Below, one piece after another: positions 42,032 through 51,273 of a stretch of DNA of 64,000 bases. Made by a program: the position numbers and the translations under genes. Each line of letters starts with the position of its first letter. Within the stretch, counting starts at the first letter, position 1. Location: the NCBI RefSeq assembly GCF_001639065.2, contig NZ_LQXO02000039.1, positions 32,184 to 96,183 of the forward strand, given 5' to 3'. The notes beneath the pieces were generated by a model. That model did not search any database. It was given only the letters and a program-made list of their open reading frames with translations, and had not been told where the DNA came from. Source of the stretch: Vibrio barjaei (lineage in GTDB: Bacteria; Pseudomonadota; Gammaproteobacteria; Enterobacterales; Vibrionaceae).

Positions 42032-43738
42032 ATGCTTAGACTGCTGTACGTCTGTTTAGTCGTTGTCTGCATTTTCCCTACAGTACCTGGTTTACTTGGG
42101 GTGGTGGTATCCTCTTTGGGTTATATTCCCCCCTTAGGTCTGCATCATTTTGATTTAGCCGGATTCAATCAGGTCTTTGGATGGCAAGGCGTAGAAACTT
42201 CTATTTTGCTAACGTTTAGCTCCGCCATACTGAGCAGCTATCTCGCCTGCTTCTTATCCTTTGCCATTACTGCCTCTTGTTGGAACAGTCGTTGGTGGAA
42301 ACAAATCGAACTATCGCTATCTCCTTTACTTGCTCTGCCTCACGTCGCCTTTGCTATTGGTTTTGCTTTTCTGTTTTCTCCTACCGGATTTGGCGCGAGA
42401 GCGTTAGTTGACCTTTTGGGAATGGACCTCAGTGGAAACGCTGCCAGTTCAGCTTGGCTAGTCAAGGATCCTTATGGCGTTGGCTTGACGTTGATGCTAG
42501 CGTTCAAAGAAGTGCCGTTTATACTGCTGATGAGCATCCCAATACTACGACAACTTAGAGTCCGTGAGTCACTGCGTATCGCTACATCACTCGGATACAC
42601 AGAAAGTGCAGCTTGGTGGAAAATCATACTGCCACAATGGTTTACTAAAATTCGATTCCCAATGCTCGCAGTGATTGCGTACAGTTTATCCGTGGTCGAC
42701 GTTGCTTTAATTATCGGACCAACTAACCCGCCAACCTTCGCTGTCTTAGTTTGGCAATGGTTCAATGACCCCGACCTGAGCTTACTTCCCCGCGCCAGTG
42801 CTGGTGCTGTGGTGTTGTTTGCGATTGCCTCAGTATTGATTGGTATCGCTCGCCTTGTCGAACATCTTATCGTTGCCGTTTGCAATCACTGGCAATATTC
42901 AGGTCGTACATCGCTGCGGATTCCCGGCAAACCAATATTCGTAGTGCTTGTATCCATTGTTGCCGCCATGATACCGCTGACCGTCGTTTGGACATTTGCC
43001 CAGCGCTGGCGGTTTCCTGACATCTTGCCAAGCCGCTATACATTGCGTTTTTGGGAATACGAGTGGGACGGTATTTTTGAAGTGATGACGCAAAGCTTAA
43101 CCATCGCGCTTATCTCGGCAACGATTGCTCTCATACTTGCTGTTGTAGGGCATGAATATCGCAATAAATATCGCTTACATATCCCAGGTTACGTCATTGC
43201 GATTCCCATGCTATTGCCGCAATTAAGTATCCTTTTCGGATTGCAAGTTACTACGCTATTGCTAAGTGACTCGAGTTATTTGCTTTGGGTTTGTTGGTCA
43301 CATGTATTCTTCGCCTTCCCGTTTGTTTTCCTTGCGCTAGACGGACCATGGCGAGGCTTCAATAGTAAGTTTACCCAAGTATCACTGAGCCTTGGGAAGA
43401 GCCCTATTCATACATGGCTGCACGTTAAACTGCCGCTTCTTTTCCCTGCAATGGTATTTGCATGGGCAGTAGGCATTAGCGTGAGTCTTGCTCAGTACTT
43501 ACCTACACTGGTATTAGGAGCGGGTCGAATTGCCACTATTACAACCGAAGCGGTAGCCCTATCGAGTGGATTCGATCGCAGAGTCACCGCCATCTATGCT
43601 CTCTTCCAAGCATTATTACCTCTGCTATTTTTCTCTATTGCCGTATTGGTTAATCGCATTCACTCTCGTTATCGACGAATTAAGATCAAAGGACTTTTAT
43701 TTAATGACACTATCGCTGGCAAACCTCACCATCCGTAA
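42032..43738 (+). CDS. ynjC: ABC transporter fused double permease (YnjC-like)
   Basis: A 568-residue membrane protein from ATG 42032; the frame is open upstream into ynjB but only this start fits a leading helix. It carries two BPD-type permease units in one chain, each with an EAA-like loop: 'RIATSLGYTESAAWWKIILP' in the first half and 'VSLSLGKSPIHTWLHVKLPL' in the second. This fits the YnjC/ThiP/FbpB fused arrangement. It should form the inner-membrane channel for YnjB and YnjD. Its stop overlaps ynjD by 35 bp. Confidence 0.88.
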   Translation: MLRLLYVCLVVVCIFPTVPGLLGVVVSSLGYIPPLGLHHFDLAGFNQVFGWQGVETSILLTFSSAILSSYLACFLSFAITASCWNSRWWKQIELSLSPLLALPHVAFAIGFAFLFSPTGFGARALVDLLGMDLSGNAASSAWLVKDPYGVGLTLMLAFKEVPFILLMSIPILRQLRVRESLRIATSLGYTESAAWWKIILPQWFTKIRFPMLAVIAYSLSVVDVALIIGPTNPPTFAVLVWQWFNDPDLSLLPRASAGAVVLFAIASVLIGIARLVEHLIVAVCNHWQYSGRTSLRIPGKPIFVVLVSIVAAMIPLTVVWTFAQRWRFPDILPSRYTLRFWEYEWDGIFEVMTQSLTIALISATIALILAVVGHEYRNKYRLHIPGYVIAIPMLLPQLSILFGLQVTTLLLSDSSYLLWVCWSHVFFAFPFVFLALDGPWRGFNSKFTQVSLSLGKSPIHTWLHVKLPLLFPAMVFAWAVGISVSLAQYLPTLVLGAGRIATITTEAVALSSGFDRRVTAIYALFQALLPLLFFSIAVLVNRIHSRYRRIKIKGLLFNDTIAGKPHHP

Positions 43739-44351
43739 GAAGGAAGGTGAGGTGCTGTTTTCTGACTGCAGTTTCAACGTAAAACAGGGCGAAATATTGA
43801 CGCTGATGGGCCCAAGTGGTTGTGGGAAATCTACTCTACTCGACATCGTTGCGGGTCACCTATCGCCGGAGTTTGTCTACCAAGGACAAGTTCTACTCAA
43901 TGGCAAACGTATCGACATGCTAGAACCACACAAGAGACAAGTCGGAATTTTGTTTCAGGATGACCTACTGTTCCCTCATCTCAATGTCTGGGAGAACCTT
44001 GCGTTCGCACTGCCTAATCGAATTAAAGGCGCTGAGCGGCAAGAGCACGCCATGAACGCTCTTGCTAGTATCCGACTTAATGGTGTGGCCAATCATTACC
44101 CAGAACAATTATCCGGAGGGCAACGAGCCCGCATCAGCCTAACACGAATGCTACTTGCAGAACCAAAGGCAGCCCTGCTTGATGAGCCGTTCAGTAAACT
44201 CGACAAAGAGCTGCGCGTTCAGTTCAGAGATTGGGTGGTGGAACAGCTTCGCAGTGCCAATATTCCCGCTCTAATGGTCACACATGATGAGGATGATATT
44301 CCTGATGGCAGCCAAGTCCTTAAATGGCCTTGGGAGAGTGCAGCATGTTAG
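43704..44351 (+). CDS. ynjD: ABC transporter ATP-binding protein (YnjD-like)
   Basis: A 215-residue ATPase from ATG 43704, chosen because AAAGGA lies upstream and the longer reading would only translate ynjC sequence. It has Walker A 'LMGPSGCGKSTLLDI', signature 'LSGGQRARISLTRML', Walker B 'ALLDEPFSKLD' and H-loop 'MVTHDEDDIP'. All catalytic motifs are intact. It powers the YnjBC importer. The last codons overlap ynjF by 7 bp. Confidence 0.9.
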   Translation: MTLSLANLTIRKKEGEVLFSDCSFNVKQGEILTLMGPSGCGKSTLLDIVAGHLSPEFVYQGQVLLNGKRIDMLEPHKRQVGILFQDDLLFPHLNVWENLAFALPNRIKGAERQEHAMNALASIRLNGVANHYPEQLSGGQRARISLTRMLLAEPKAALLDEPFSKLDKELRVQFRDWVVEQLRSANIPALMVTHDEDDIPDGSQVLKWPWESAAC

Positions 44352-44950
44352 ACAGCATTAGTATCAAAGTTATTCGCTGGCCGTTATCTCAATCGGCACG
44401 AGTGCTTAACCGATTTGGGATAACAGCCAACCAAACTACATTATTTGGCTTCGCTTTGGGCTGCCTTGCTTTTCCGGCTTTAGCGTTTGAGCAGTATTCC
44501 ATCGCTCTGATATTCATTTTATTAAACCGAATTTGCGACGGCCTTGATGGCGCTTTAGCACGTATTCAAGGGATTTCAGATGCCGGAGGTTTTTTAGATA
44601 TCAGCTTGGATTTCTTATTCTACTCATTGATACCGTTTGGTTTTGTTATTGCCAACCCTGAGCAGAATGCTATTGCTGGCGCTTTTTTGATTTTCTCTTT
44701 TATCGGCACAGGAACCAGCTTTTTAGCGTTCGCGGTGATGGCAGGTAAACGCGGTATTGAGAATCCGATTTATCGTCATAAATCTTTGTATTATATGAGT
44801 GGCCTTACCGAAGGCACCGAGACCATTGGTTGCTTTGTTCTTTTATGCTTATTACCTGAACATTTTGCTACCATTGCTTTTGTCTTCGGGACTGCGTGCT
44901 GGTTTACAACGTTCACTCGCATTTATTCAGGGTTTCACACATTGCGATAA
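44345..44950 (+). CDS. ynjF: CDP-alcohol phosphatidyltransferase family protein (YnjF-like)
   Basis: A 201-residue membrane enzyme from ATG 44345, coupled to ynjD. The CDP-alcohol phosphotransferase motif DGxxAR...GxxxD is present as 'CDGLDGALARIQGISDAGGF' with the following 'LDISLD'. Several hydrophobic helices surround it. Family members transfer a phosphoalcohol from CDP-alcohols. The alcohol acceptor and the link to the ABC importer are unknown. E. coli has the rhodanese gene ynjE between ynjD and ynjF; it is absent here. Confidence 0.88.
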   Translation: MLDSISIKVIRWPLSQSARVLNRFGITANQTTLFGFALGCLAFPALAFEQYSIALIFILLNRICDGLDGALARIQGISDAGGFLDISLDFLFYSLIPFGFVIANPEQNAIAGAFLIFSFIGTGTSFLAFAVMAGKRGIENPIYRHKSLYYMSGLTEGTETIGCFVLLCLLPEHFATIAFVFGTACWFTTFTRIYSGFHTLR

Positions 44951-45035
44951 ACGCTACCGAAATCAAGTTAGAACCCACTTTTATTGTGGTACATTCAGCA
45001 TTAGTTGTTTCGGTTAATACGATGAAAGGATCGAT

Positions 45036-45383
45036 ATGTCTTCAGACTACTTTGGAACCAGTGCAGCCTACGCACGAAAAGAGAGCGATTACCGTGAGAA
45101 AGCCCTTAAACTTTATCCGTGGGTATGTGGAAGCTGCGCTAGGGAGTTTGTTTATTCAAACCTGAGAGAGCTAACGGTCCATCACAAAGATCATGACCAC
45201 ACTAATAACCCTGAAGACGGGAGTAATTGGGAACTTCTATGTTTGTACTGTCATGATCATGAGCACTCAAAATATACTGAGCACGATTTATACGGTAGCG
45301 AAGTAAAACCAGGAGAAGATAACCATCAGGCCGCTACGCATAATCCGTTTGCAGACTTAGCAAATATGATGAAGAAAAAGTAA
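45036..45383 (+). CDS. yajD: HNH nuclease family protein YajD
   Basis: A 115-residue HNH-type protein. Zinc cysteines are in 'WVCGSCAREF' and 'LLCLYCHDHEHS', with the HNH core 'LTVHHKDHDHTNNPEDGSNW'. This is the YajD layout. Nicking or nuclease activity is suggested by the fold, but the biological role is not known. Transcribed alone; a shared hairpin separates it from the convergent dkgB. Confidence 0.9.
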   Translation: MSSDYFGTSAAYARKESDYREKALKLYPWVCGSCAREFVYSNLRELTVHHKDHDHTNNPEDGSNWELLCLYCHDHEHSKYTEHDLYGSEVKPGEDNHQAATHNPFADLANMMKKK

Positions 45384-45395
45384 GCGCGTTAAACG

Positions 45396-45423
45396 AAAAA
45401 CGTCAGGGGTTACCCTGACGTTT
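45396..45423. terminator. Bidirectional terminator between yajD and dkgB
   Basis: CGTCAGGG and CCCTGACG (45401-45420) form an 8-bp stem with loop GTTA. Flanking AAAAA and TTTG extend it, giving U-rich ends in both directions. Confidence 0.85.
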
Positions 45424-45442
45424 GTTTTCACCCAGTCGAAAC

Positions 45443-46249
45443 TTAGTCCCACTCAGGAGCGAAGTCTGGATTGGCTAATCGATGCCCTCTATCCAGTTTC
45501 GAGATACTCTCCATATCTTCATCGTCTAATTTAACGTGAACATACGCTAAATTACTCTCGATGTTCGCTTGCTTAGTCGATGATGGAATCGTCACAAACC
45601 CAGATTTCGCCATCCAAGCCAATACGATTTGAGCAGGCGTCGCTCTATGTTTGTCGGCAATATGTTTTATTGAACCATCTTTAAGTACATCCCCATACGC
45701 AAATGGCATGTAACCAGTCACAATCATATTTTGTTGACGGCAATACTCCACTACCTGTTGATTCTGAAGGTAAGGATGAACTTCAACCTGGTTGGTATAA
45801 AGCACGTTATCGCCCAAAATTTCGATTGCCTGTTTCATTTGAGCAACAGTGAAATTAGATACGCCAATATGACGAGCGAGTCCACTATCTTGAGCTTGTT
45901 TAAGTTCTTTAAGATACTCTTCCATTGATACTGCTTCATCTTTAAGAGGCCAATGAATAAGAAGTAAATCCACGTAGTCTACTTGAAGGTCTTTTAAGCT
46001 CTCTTGTAAGCTCGGTATAAATGAGTCTTTTCCCAGTTTATCCATCCAGATTTTGGTGGTTATATAAAGCTCCTGACGAGGAATTCCGGAATCTGCTATC
46101 GCTTGCCCCACTTCTTTTTCATTGCCATAAATCTGAGCGGTATCAATGTGGCGATAGCCAGCATTTAATGCCATTTCAACAGACTTATAAGCATCGTCGC
46201 CTTTTAAACGAAAAGTACCAGCGCCAAGAGTTGGAATAGAAAGAGACAT
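45443..46249 (-). CDS. dkgB: Aldo-keto reductase, DkgB-like
   Basis: A 268-residue AKR from ATG 46249, with AAGGA upstream; the longer reading at 46279 lacks one. The catalytic tetrad is visible: Asp and Tyr in 'GYRHIDTAQIYGNEKEVG', Lys in 'LYITTKIW', His in 'DLLLIHWPLK'. It is the length of E. coli DkgB (267). Typical substrates are 2,5-diketogluconate, methylglyoxal and other carbonyls with NADPH. It is in the neighbourhood of the NADPH-forming zwf/gnd genes but not in their operon. Confidence 0.88.
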   Translation of the reverse strand: MSLSIPTLGAGTFRLKGDDAYKSVEMALNAGYRHIDTAQIYGNEKEVGQAIADSGIPRQELYITTKIWMDKLGKDSFIPSLQESLKDLQVDYVDLLLIHWPLKDEAVSMEEYLKELKQAQDSGLARHIGVSNFTVAQMKQAIEILGDNVLYTNQVEVHPYLQNQQVVEYCRQQNMIVTGYMPFAYGDVLKDGSIKHIADKHRATPAQIVLAWMAKSGFVTIPSSTKQANIESNLAYVHVKLDDEDMESISKLDRGHRLANPDFAPEWD

Positions 46250-46387
46250 AGTTTTTCCTTGAATATATTCGGTGGACACTCTTATCCAGCAAGAGTCAAA
46301 GTTAAAACTTACTATAACTCAGAATCATAAAGTGTGAGTCAGCTCTAAAACTATATAGTTATGTTATCACTGCAAATCTATTGGAAC

Positions 46388-46419
46388 AAAAAAGCCTCGC
46401 GAACTGTGCGAGGCTTTTT
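46388..46419 (-). terminator. Terminator after gnd
   Basis: AAAAAAGCCTCGC and GCGAGGCTTTTTT form a strong stem with a 7-base loop, 17 bases downstream of the gnd stop on the minus strand. Confidence 0.9.
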
Positions 46420-46436
46420 ATTAGTTTAAAAACGAA

Positions 46437-47885
46437 TTACACGTCGTAAGTTGTTGAAGCCGTGTTACCGCCTGTACCAGTCCAGTTTGTGTGGAAGAAC
46501 TCACCACGTGGACGGTCAGTACGCTCATAAGTGTGAGCACCAAAGTAGTCACGTTGAGCTTGAAGCAGGTTAGCTGGTAGACGTGCTGTTGTGTAACCGT
46601 CTAGGAAAGATAGCGCTGAAATCGTACATGGCATTGGGATGCCCGCTTCTAGAGATTTCGCTGCTACTTTACGCCATGCCGCTAGGCTGCTTTGTAGGAT
46701 GTTTTTGAAGTAATCATCTGAACCTAGGAATGCGATATCTGGGTTCGCTTCGTAAGCATCACGAATATTACCTAGGAATGCAGAACGGATGATACAACCA
46801 CCACGCCACATCAGTGCTACATTACCGTAGTTTAGATCCCAACCGTTCTCGTTTGACGCTTCACGCATTAGCATGAAACCTTGAGCGTAAGAAATGATCT
46901 TAGATGCAAGTAGTGCTTGGCGCAGTGCATCAACCCACTCTTGCTTATCGCCTTCTACTGGAGTAATAGTCTTGCCGAATAGAGATTCAGCTTCAACACG
47001 TTGGTCTTTAAGAGCAGATAGACAACGAGAGAATACAGACTCAGAGATAAGCGTTAGAGGAATACCAAGGTCTAGTGCGTTGATACCTGTCCATTTACCC
47101 GTACCTTTTTGGCCCGCAGTATCAAGGATCTTCTCTACTAGTGGCTCACCGTCTTCATCTTTGTAACCAAGAATGTCAGCGGTGATTTCTACTAGGTAGC
47201 TGTCTAGTTCTGTCTTGTTCCAGTCTGCGAATACAGCCTGCATTTCGTCTGCAGACATACCTAGACCGTCTTTCATGAACTGGTACGCTTCAGTAATCAA
47301 CTGCATGTCGCCGTATTCGATGCCGTTGTGAACCATCTTAACGAAGTGACCTGCGCCGTCGTTACCAACCCAATCACAGCAAGGCTCACCAGCGTCAGTT
47401 TTCGCAGAGATACCTTGGAAGATAGGCTTAACCGCTTCCCAAGCTTCAACTGCGCCGCCTGGCATGATTGAAGGTCCGAATCGAGCGCCTTCTTCACCAC
47501 CAGAAACACCAGTACCGATAAAGTGGATACCTTTTTCACGTAGCTCTGCAACGCGACGGTTTGTGTCTGGGTAGTTTGTGTTACCGCCATCAATGATGAT
47601 GTCGCCTTTGTCTAGTAGTGGTACCAGCGCTTCGATGAACTTATCTACAACATCACCAGCGCGTACCATTAGCATCACTTTACGTGGTGATTCTAGTTTC
47701 TCAACTAGTTCTTCTAGCGAGTATGCACCGACAATGTTCGTGCCTTTTGCTGGACCTTCCAAAAACTCGTCAACTTTTGCAGCAGTACGGTTGTGAGCTA
47801 CGACTTTAAAGCCGTGGTCATTCATGTTTAGGATAAGGTTCTGACCCATTACCGCCAGACCAATTACACCAATATCACCTTTCAT
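46437..47885 (-). CDS. gnd: 6-phosphogluconate dehydrogenase (decarboxylating)
   Basis: A 482-residue enzyme from ATG 47885, preceded by GGAGAGAA; the codon at 47909 is upstream noise. The NADP fold is 'IGVIGLAVMGQNLILNMND', and the catalytic region has 'GVSGGEEGARFGPSIMPGG' and 'VKMVHNGIEYGDMQLI' with the catalytic Lys. It oxidises 6-phosphogluconate to ribulose 5-phosphate with CO2 and NADPH. It follows zwf by 96 bp with no pgl gene between. Confidence 0.96.
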   Translation of the reverse strand: MKGDIGVIGLAVMGQNLILNMNDHGFKVVAHNRTAAKVDEFLEGPAKGTNIVGAYSLEELVEKLESPRKVMLMVRAGDVVDKFIEALVPLLDKGDIIIDGGNTNYPDTNRRVAELREKGIHFIGTGVSGGEEGARFGPSIMPGGAVEAWEAVKPIFQGISAKTDAGEPCCDWVGNDGAGHFVKMVHNGIEYGDMQLITEAYQFMKDGLGMSADEMQAVFADWNKTELDSYLVEITADILGYKDEDGEPLVEKILDTAGQKGTGKWTGINALDLGIPLTLISESVFSRCLSALKDQRVEAESLFGKTITPVEGDKQEWVDALRQALLASKIISYAQGFMLMREASNENGWDLNYGNVALMWRGGCIIRSAFLGNIRDAYEANPDIAFLGSDDYFKNILQSSLAAWRKVAAKSLEAGIPMPCTISALSFLDGYTTARLPANLLQAQRDYFGAHTYERTDRPRGEFFHTNWTGTGGNTASTTYDV

Positions 47886-47981
47886 TGTTCTCTCCATCAA
47901 ATTCGGCAACTTAACTTGCTGCTTTGAAATCTTTTCGTCGAGCCAAGTTGTGCAGCTCTCCTAGCTCGACATTATTTGTGA

Positions 47982-49484
47982 TTACAGTTCGCAGTAATCG
48001 GTATCAGTCAGGTTTTTACATGGGAAGCGCCACGCGCGACCATCATTATGTAGTAGCTGATCTGACTCTTGCGGCCCCCAAGTACCACACGCATAACCAA
48101 ACAGGGATTGCGGGTCTTGCTTGTAGTCCAGAATTGGTTGAACAAATTCCCAGCATGCTTCAACTGCATCGCTACGTGCAAACAGCGTAGCATCGCCATT
48201 GAGTGCATCAAGTAATAGACGCTCATAAGCTGTAAGCATCTGTGTCTCTTGCAGTGATGCGTAATGGAAATTCATTTTTACTTCTTTGGCATTGAAACCA
48301 GCACCTGGTTCTTTCAAACCAAAGCTCATTTGAATGCCTTCATCCGGTTGAATACGGATGATCAACTTATTCTCTGGCGCATCTTTACCAAACACTGGAT
48401 GCGGCGTTTGTTTAAAGTGAATCACTACTTCTGTCACACGTGTCGGCAATCGTTTACCTGTACGAACATAAAAAGGAACACCGTTCCAACGCCAGTTGTC
48501 GATGAACATTTTCAAGCCAACGTAAGTCTCTGTGCGAGAGTCGTCAGCAACACCATGCTCGTTGCGATAGCCTGGTAGGAATTGACCACGTACGTTAGAT
48601 TCCGTGTACTGCCCGAGTACAAGGTTGTTACGCAGGTCTTCATCAGAAAGAGGACGCAAACACTGCAGCACTTTAACTACTTCGTTACGAATAGCGTCAG
48701 CGTTGATTTGAGCTGGAGATTCCATACCGACCATTGCTAACACTTGCAATAAGTGGTTTTGGAACATATCACGTACCGCACCAGAACCATCATAGTAGCC
48801 ACCACGCTCTTCCACACCAAGGAACTCTGCACCTGTGATCTCAACATAGTCGACATACTGGTGATTCCAAAGCGGCTCGAACATGGCATTTGAGAAACGT
48901 AAAACCAATAGGTTTTGAACCGTTTCTTTACCCAGATAATGGTCGATACGATAAATTTGATGCTCTTGGAAATGCTCGTGAATTTCTTTGTCCAATTGAC
49001 GCGCAGACGCTAAGTCATAGCCAAATGGTTTTTCGATAATCAAACGCTTCCAACCATCTGCTTCATCATTGAGACCGTGAGCAGCAAGACTTGCAGGTAT
49101 AATGCTATAAAGGCTTGGCGGTGTCGCCAAATAGAAAAGCGTATTACGTTGCTCGAAACCATATTGGTTAGCAACATCATCAAGGCGGGTTGCCAGTTTC
49201 GCGTAGTCTTGAGTATCAGAAGTATCAATGGCTTGATAGTGAAGATGATTACAGAAGGCTTCTAGTGTTTCAGGTTCTGTTTTTTCCATCTCCTGAAGGG
49301 AGTGTTTTAGCTTTTCTCGGTATGATTCGTCGCTGTATTGAGTACGGCTTACACCAAGAATTGCGAAAGATTTAGGTAGCTGGTCGCTAGCATACAAATG
49401 GTAAAGTGCAGGGATCAACTTACGATACGTAAGGTCGCCTGAAGCACCAAAAATCACGATGCTGCTGTTTTCAGGTATTACCAT
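47982..49484 (-). CDS. zwf: Glucose-6-phosphate 1-dehydrogenase
   Basis: A 500-residue enzyme. 'IVIFGASGDLTYRKLIPALY' is the NADP-binding GASGDLxxRK motif, and 'YRIDHYLGKETVQNLLVLRF' is the active-site signature with the catalytic His-Asp region. It opens the oxidative pentose phosphate pathway, giving 6-phosphogluconolactone. In most vibrios pgl follows directly. Here only 96 bp separate it from gnd. Confidence 0.96.
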   Translation of the reverse strand: MVIPENSSIVIFGASGDLTYRKLIPALYHLYASDQLPKSFAILGVSRTQYSDESYREKLKHSLQEMEKTEPETLEAFCNHLHYQAIDTSDTQDYAKLATRLDDVANQYGFEQRNTLFYLATPPSLYSIIPASLAAHGLNDEADGWKRLIIEKPFGYDLASARQLDKEIHEHFQEHQIYRIDHYLGKETVQNLLVLRFSNAMFEPLWNHQYVDYVEITGAEFLGVEERGGYYDGSGAVRDMFQNHLLQVLAMVGMESPAQINADAIRNEVVKVLQCLRPLSDEDLRNNLVLGQYTESNVRGQFLPGYRNEHGVADDSRTETYVGLKMFIDNWRWNGVPFYVRTGKRLPTRVTEVVIHFKQTPHPVFGKDAPENKLIIRIQPDEGIQMSFGLKEPGAGFNAKEVKMNFHYASLQETQMLTAYERLLLDALNGDATLFARSDAVEACWEFVQPILDYKQDPQSLFGYACGTWGPQESDQLLHNDGRAWRFPCKNLTDTDYCEL

Positions 49485-49839
49485 CTTTTTTCCTTAGACA
49501 ATGGGGGCAATTGTTTAGCGGACGCAATGTTAACAGCGTGCTAGAGAAAAAGAAAATAAGTTTTGCCTATAAGAAAGATAGGTAAATTCGTTGGATATAT
49601 GACATCTGACCAGTCATCTCATTCATCACCCCTGCTTTAAGAAAACTAGCGCATATAAAGTTTCTTCTACCAGTCAATTATCGCAGAATCTTCTAGCTTG
49701 GTTACAAAATTGGACCACATAACTTCATTAGTTATGGCACAATCCAATATAATGTAAACATAACGTTAAAAAATACGCTTTTGTTCTCGACATAATCGTC
49801 AACCAACATTCAAAGCGACCAATAGAAGAGAATGTGTGC
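49485..49839. other. Divergent promoter region between zwf and L-serine dehydratase
   Basis: About 350 AT-rich bases between two divergent starts. It must hold both promoters. I see no RNA gene, no ORF with a ribosome site and no clear operator. Confidence 0.55.
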
Positions 49840-51210
49840 ATGCTTTCAATATTTGAGATTTACAAAATCGGGGTTGGCCCTTCCAGCTCCCATACCAATG
49901 GTCCAATGATCGCTGGGCATAGTTTCACTGAGTTAATCGCAAAGCAACTGACTAATGTGAACCGGATTCAAGTCGATCTCTACGGTTCCCTGTCGTTGAC
50001 AGGCATCGGTCACCACACCGATCGTGCCACTATTTTAGGCTTATTGGGCAACAAACCTGACACTATTAAGATTTCGAGCGCAAACCAAGCGATGAGAAAT
50101 GCTATCGAAGATGGCGTATTACCTCTCTCAGGCACTCACCATATTCCGTTTAACTACAAAACGGACATGCTGTTTCATGAAAACAATCTGCCTTTACACG
50201 AAAACGGCATGACCATTTCCGCGTTTGATAAACAAGGCGAACGCATTGGCTTTGAGACTTATTATTCCATCGGCGGCGGCTTTATTGCCACAGAGTATGA
50301 ACTGCAAAACGGTAAAGACGAAGAAGACGTCAGTGTCGAATTCCCGTTTAGCAGCGCTGACGAAATGTTGGAGCTAGCAGAAAAACACGGAATGAGCCTT
50401 GGCGGTATGGTGCTTCGCAATGAACTGGCATTCAAAGAGCTTGAAGACATCAATGCCAAGGCCGAGCAAATTTGGCGAGTTATGCTGCGTTGTATGGAGC
50501 GTGGTTTTGAAACTGAAGGTATCTTGGATGGCGGCCTAAATGTCACTCGCCGTGCCCCTAATCTACTGAAAAAGCTGGAAGCAAACGCCGCTATCGAAAA
50601 TGATCCGATGGAAATTATGGATTGGATCAACTTGTTTGCCTTTGCAGTTAGTGAAGAAAATGCGGCAGGCGGTCAAGTGGTGACCTCGCCGACCAATGGT
50701 GCGGCGGGGGTTATTCCAGCCGTGTTAATGTACTACCATCGCTTCGTTAAAGAGTTGGATACTAAACAGATCAAAGACTTCTTAGCCGTCTCCGGAGCAA
50801 TAGGAATTCTTTATAAAACAAACGCTTCTATTTCGGGCGCTGAAGTAGGTTGTCAAGGTGAAGTGGGCGTCTCGTCATCTATGGCAGCTGCTGGCCTAAC
50901 CGCACTACGAGGTGGTAGTAACGAGCAAATGTGTATCGCAGCAGAGATTGCCATGGAGCACTCACTCGGTATGACTTGCGACCCTATCGGCGGTTTGGTT
51001 CAAGTCCCTTGTATCGAACGCAATGCCATGGGTGCGATGAAGGCAATAAATGCTTCGCGCATGGCGCTGAAGCGCACCAGTAAGTGCCTTATCTCTTTAG
51101 ATAAAGTCATCGATACTATGTATCAGACAGGTAAAGATATGAATAAGAAGTACCGTGAAACTTCGCAAGGTGGATTGGCGCTAATTCATTTGGCCCCACC
51201 TTGTGAATAA
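49840..51210 (+). CDS. sdaA: L-serine ammonia-lyase, iron-sulfur type
   Basis: A 456-residue single-chain L-serine dehydratase that makes pyruvate and ammonia. The start MLSIFEIYKIGVGPSSSHTN matches the family; a GTG two codons earlier is less likely. The beta domain is followed by the catalytic domain, with the cluster cysteines in 'EVGCQGEVGVSSSMAA' and 'GMTCDPIGGLVQVPCIERN'. The chain ends 'APPCE'. In the Legionella enzyme a near-terminal Cys tail reaches the 4Fe-4S site, so this tail may do the same. Monocistronic with its own terminator. Confidence 0.94.
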   Translation: MLSIFEIYKIGVGPSSSHTNGPMIAGHSFTELIAKQLTNVNRIQVDLYGSLSLTGIGHHTDRATILGLLGNKPDTIKISSANQAMRNAIEDGVLPLSGTHHIPFNYKTDMLFHENNLPLHENGMTISAFDKQGERIGFETYYSIGGGFIATEYELQNGKDEEDVSVEFPFSSADEMLELAEKHGMSLGGMVLRNELAFKELEDINAKAEQIWRVMLRCMERGFETEGILDGGLNVTRRAPNLLKKLEANAAIENDPMEIMDWINLFAFAVSEENAAGGQVVTSPTNGAAGVIPAVLMYYHRFVKELDTKQIKDFLAVSGAIGILYKTNASISGAEVGCQGEVGVSSSMAAAGLTALRGGSNEQMCIAAEIAMEHSLGMTCDPIGGLVQVPCIERNAMGAMKAINASRMALKRTSKCLISLDKVIDTMYQTGKDMNKKYRETSQGGLALIHLAPPCE

Positions 51211-51228
51211 ACGTGTAAGTAAACAAAG

Positions 51229-51254
51229 AAAGGCGACCCGAGGTCGCCTTTTTT
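51229..51254 (+). terminator. Terminator after L-serine dehydratase gene
   Basis: AAAGGCGACC (51229-51238) pairs with GGTCGCCTTT (51242-51251) around a 3-base loop and runs into TTTTT. It lies between converging genes, just beyond the glpV 3' end. Confidence 0.9.
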
Positions 51255-51273
51255 GATGAACAACTTAACGATA

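Noticed and set aside
47886..47981. Pgl pseudogene remnant between zwf and gnd
   Set aside because: The only extra frame here does not resemble the Pgl C-terminus, so calling it a pseudogene is not justified.
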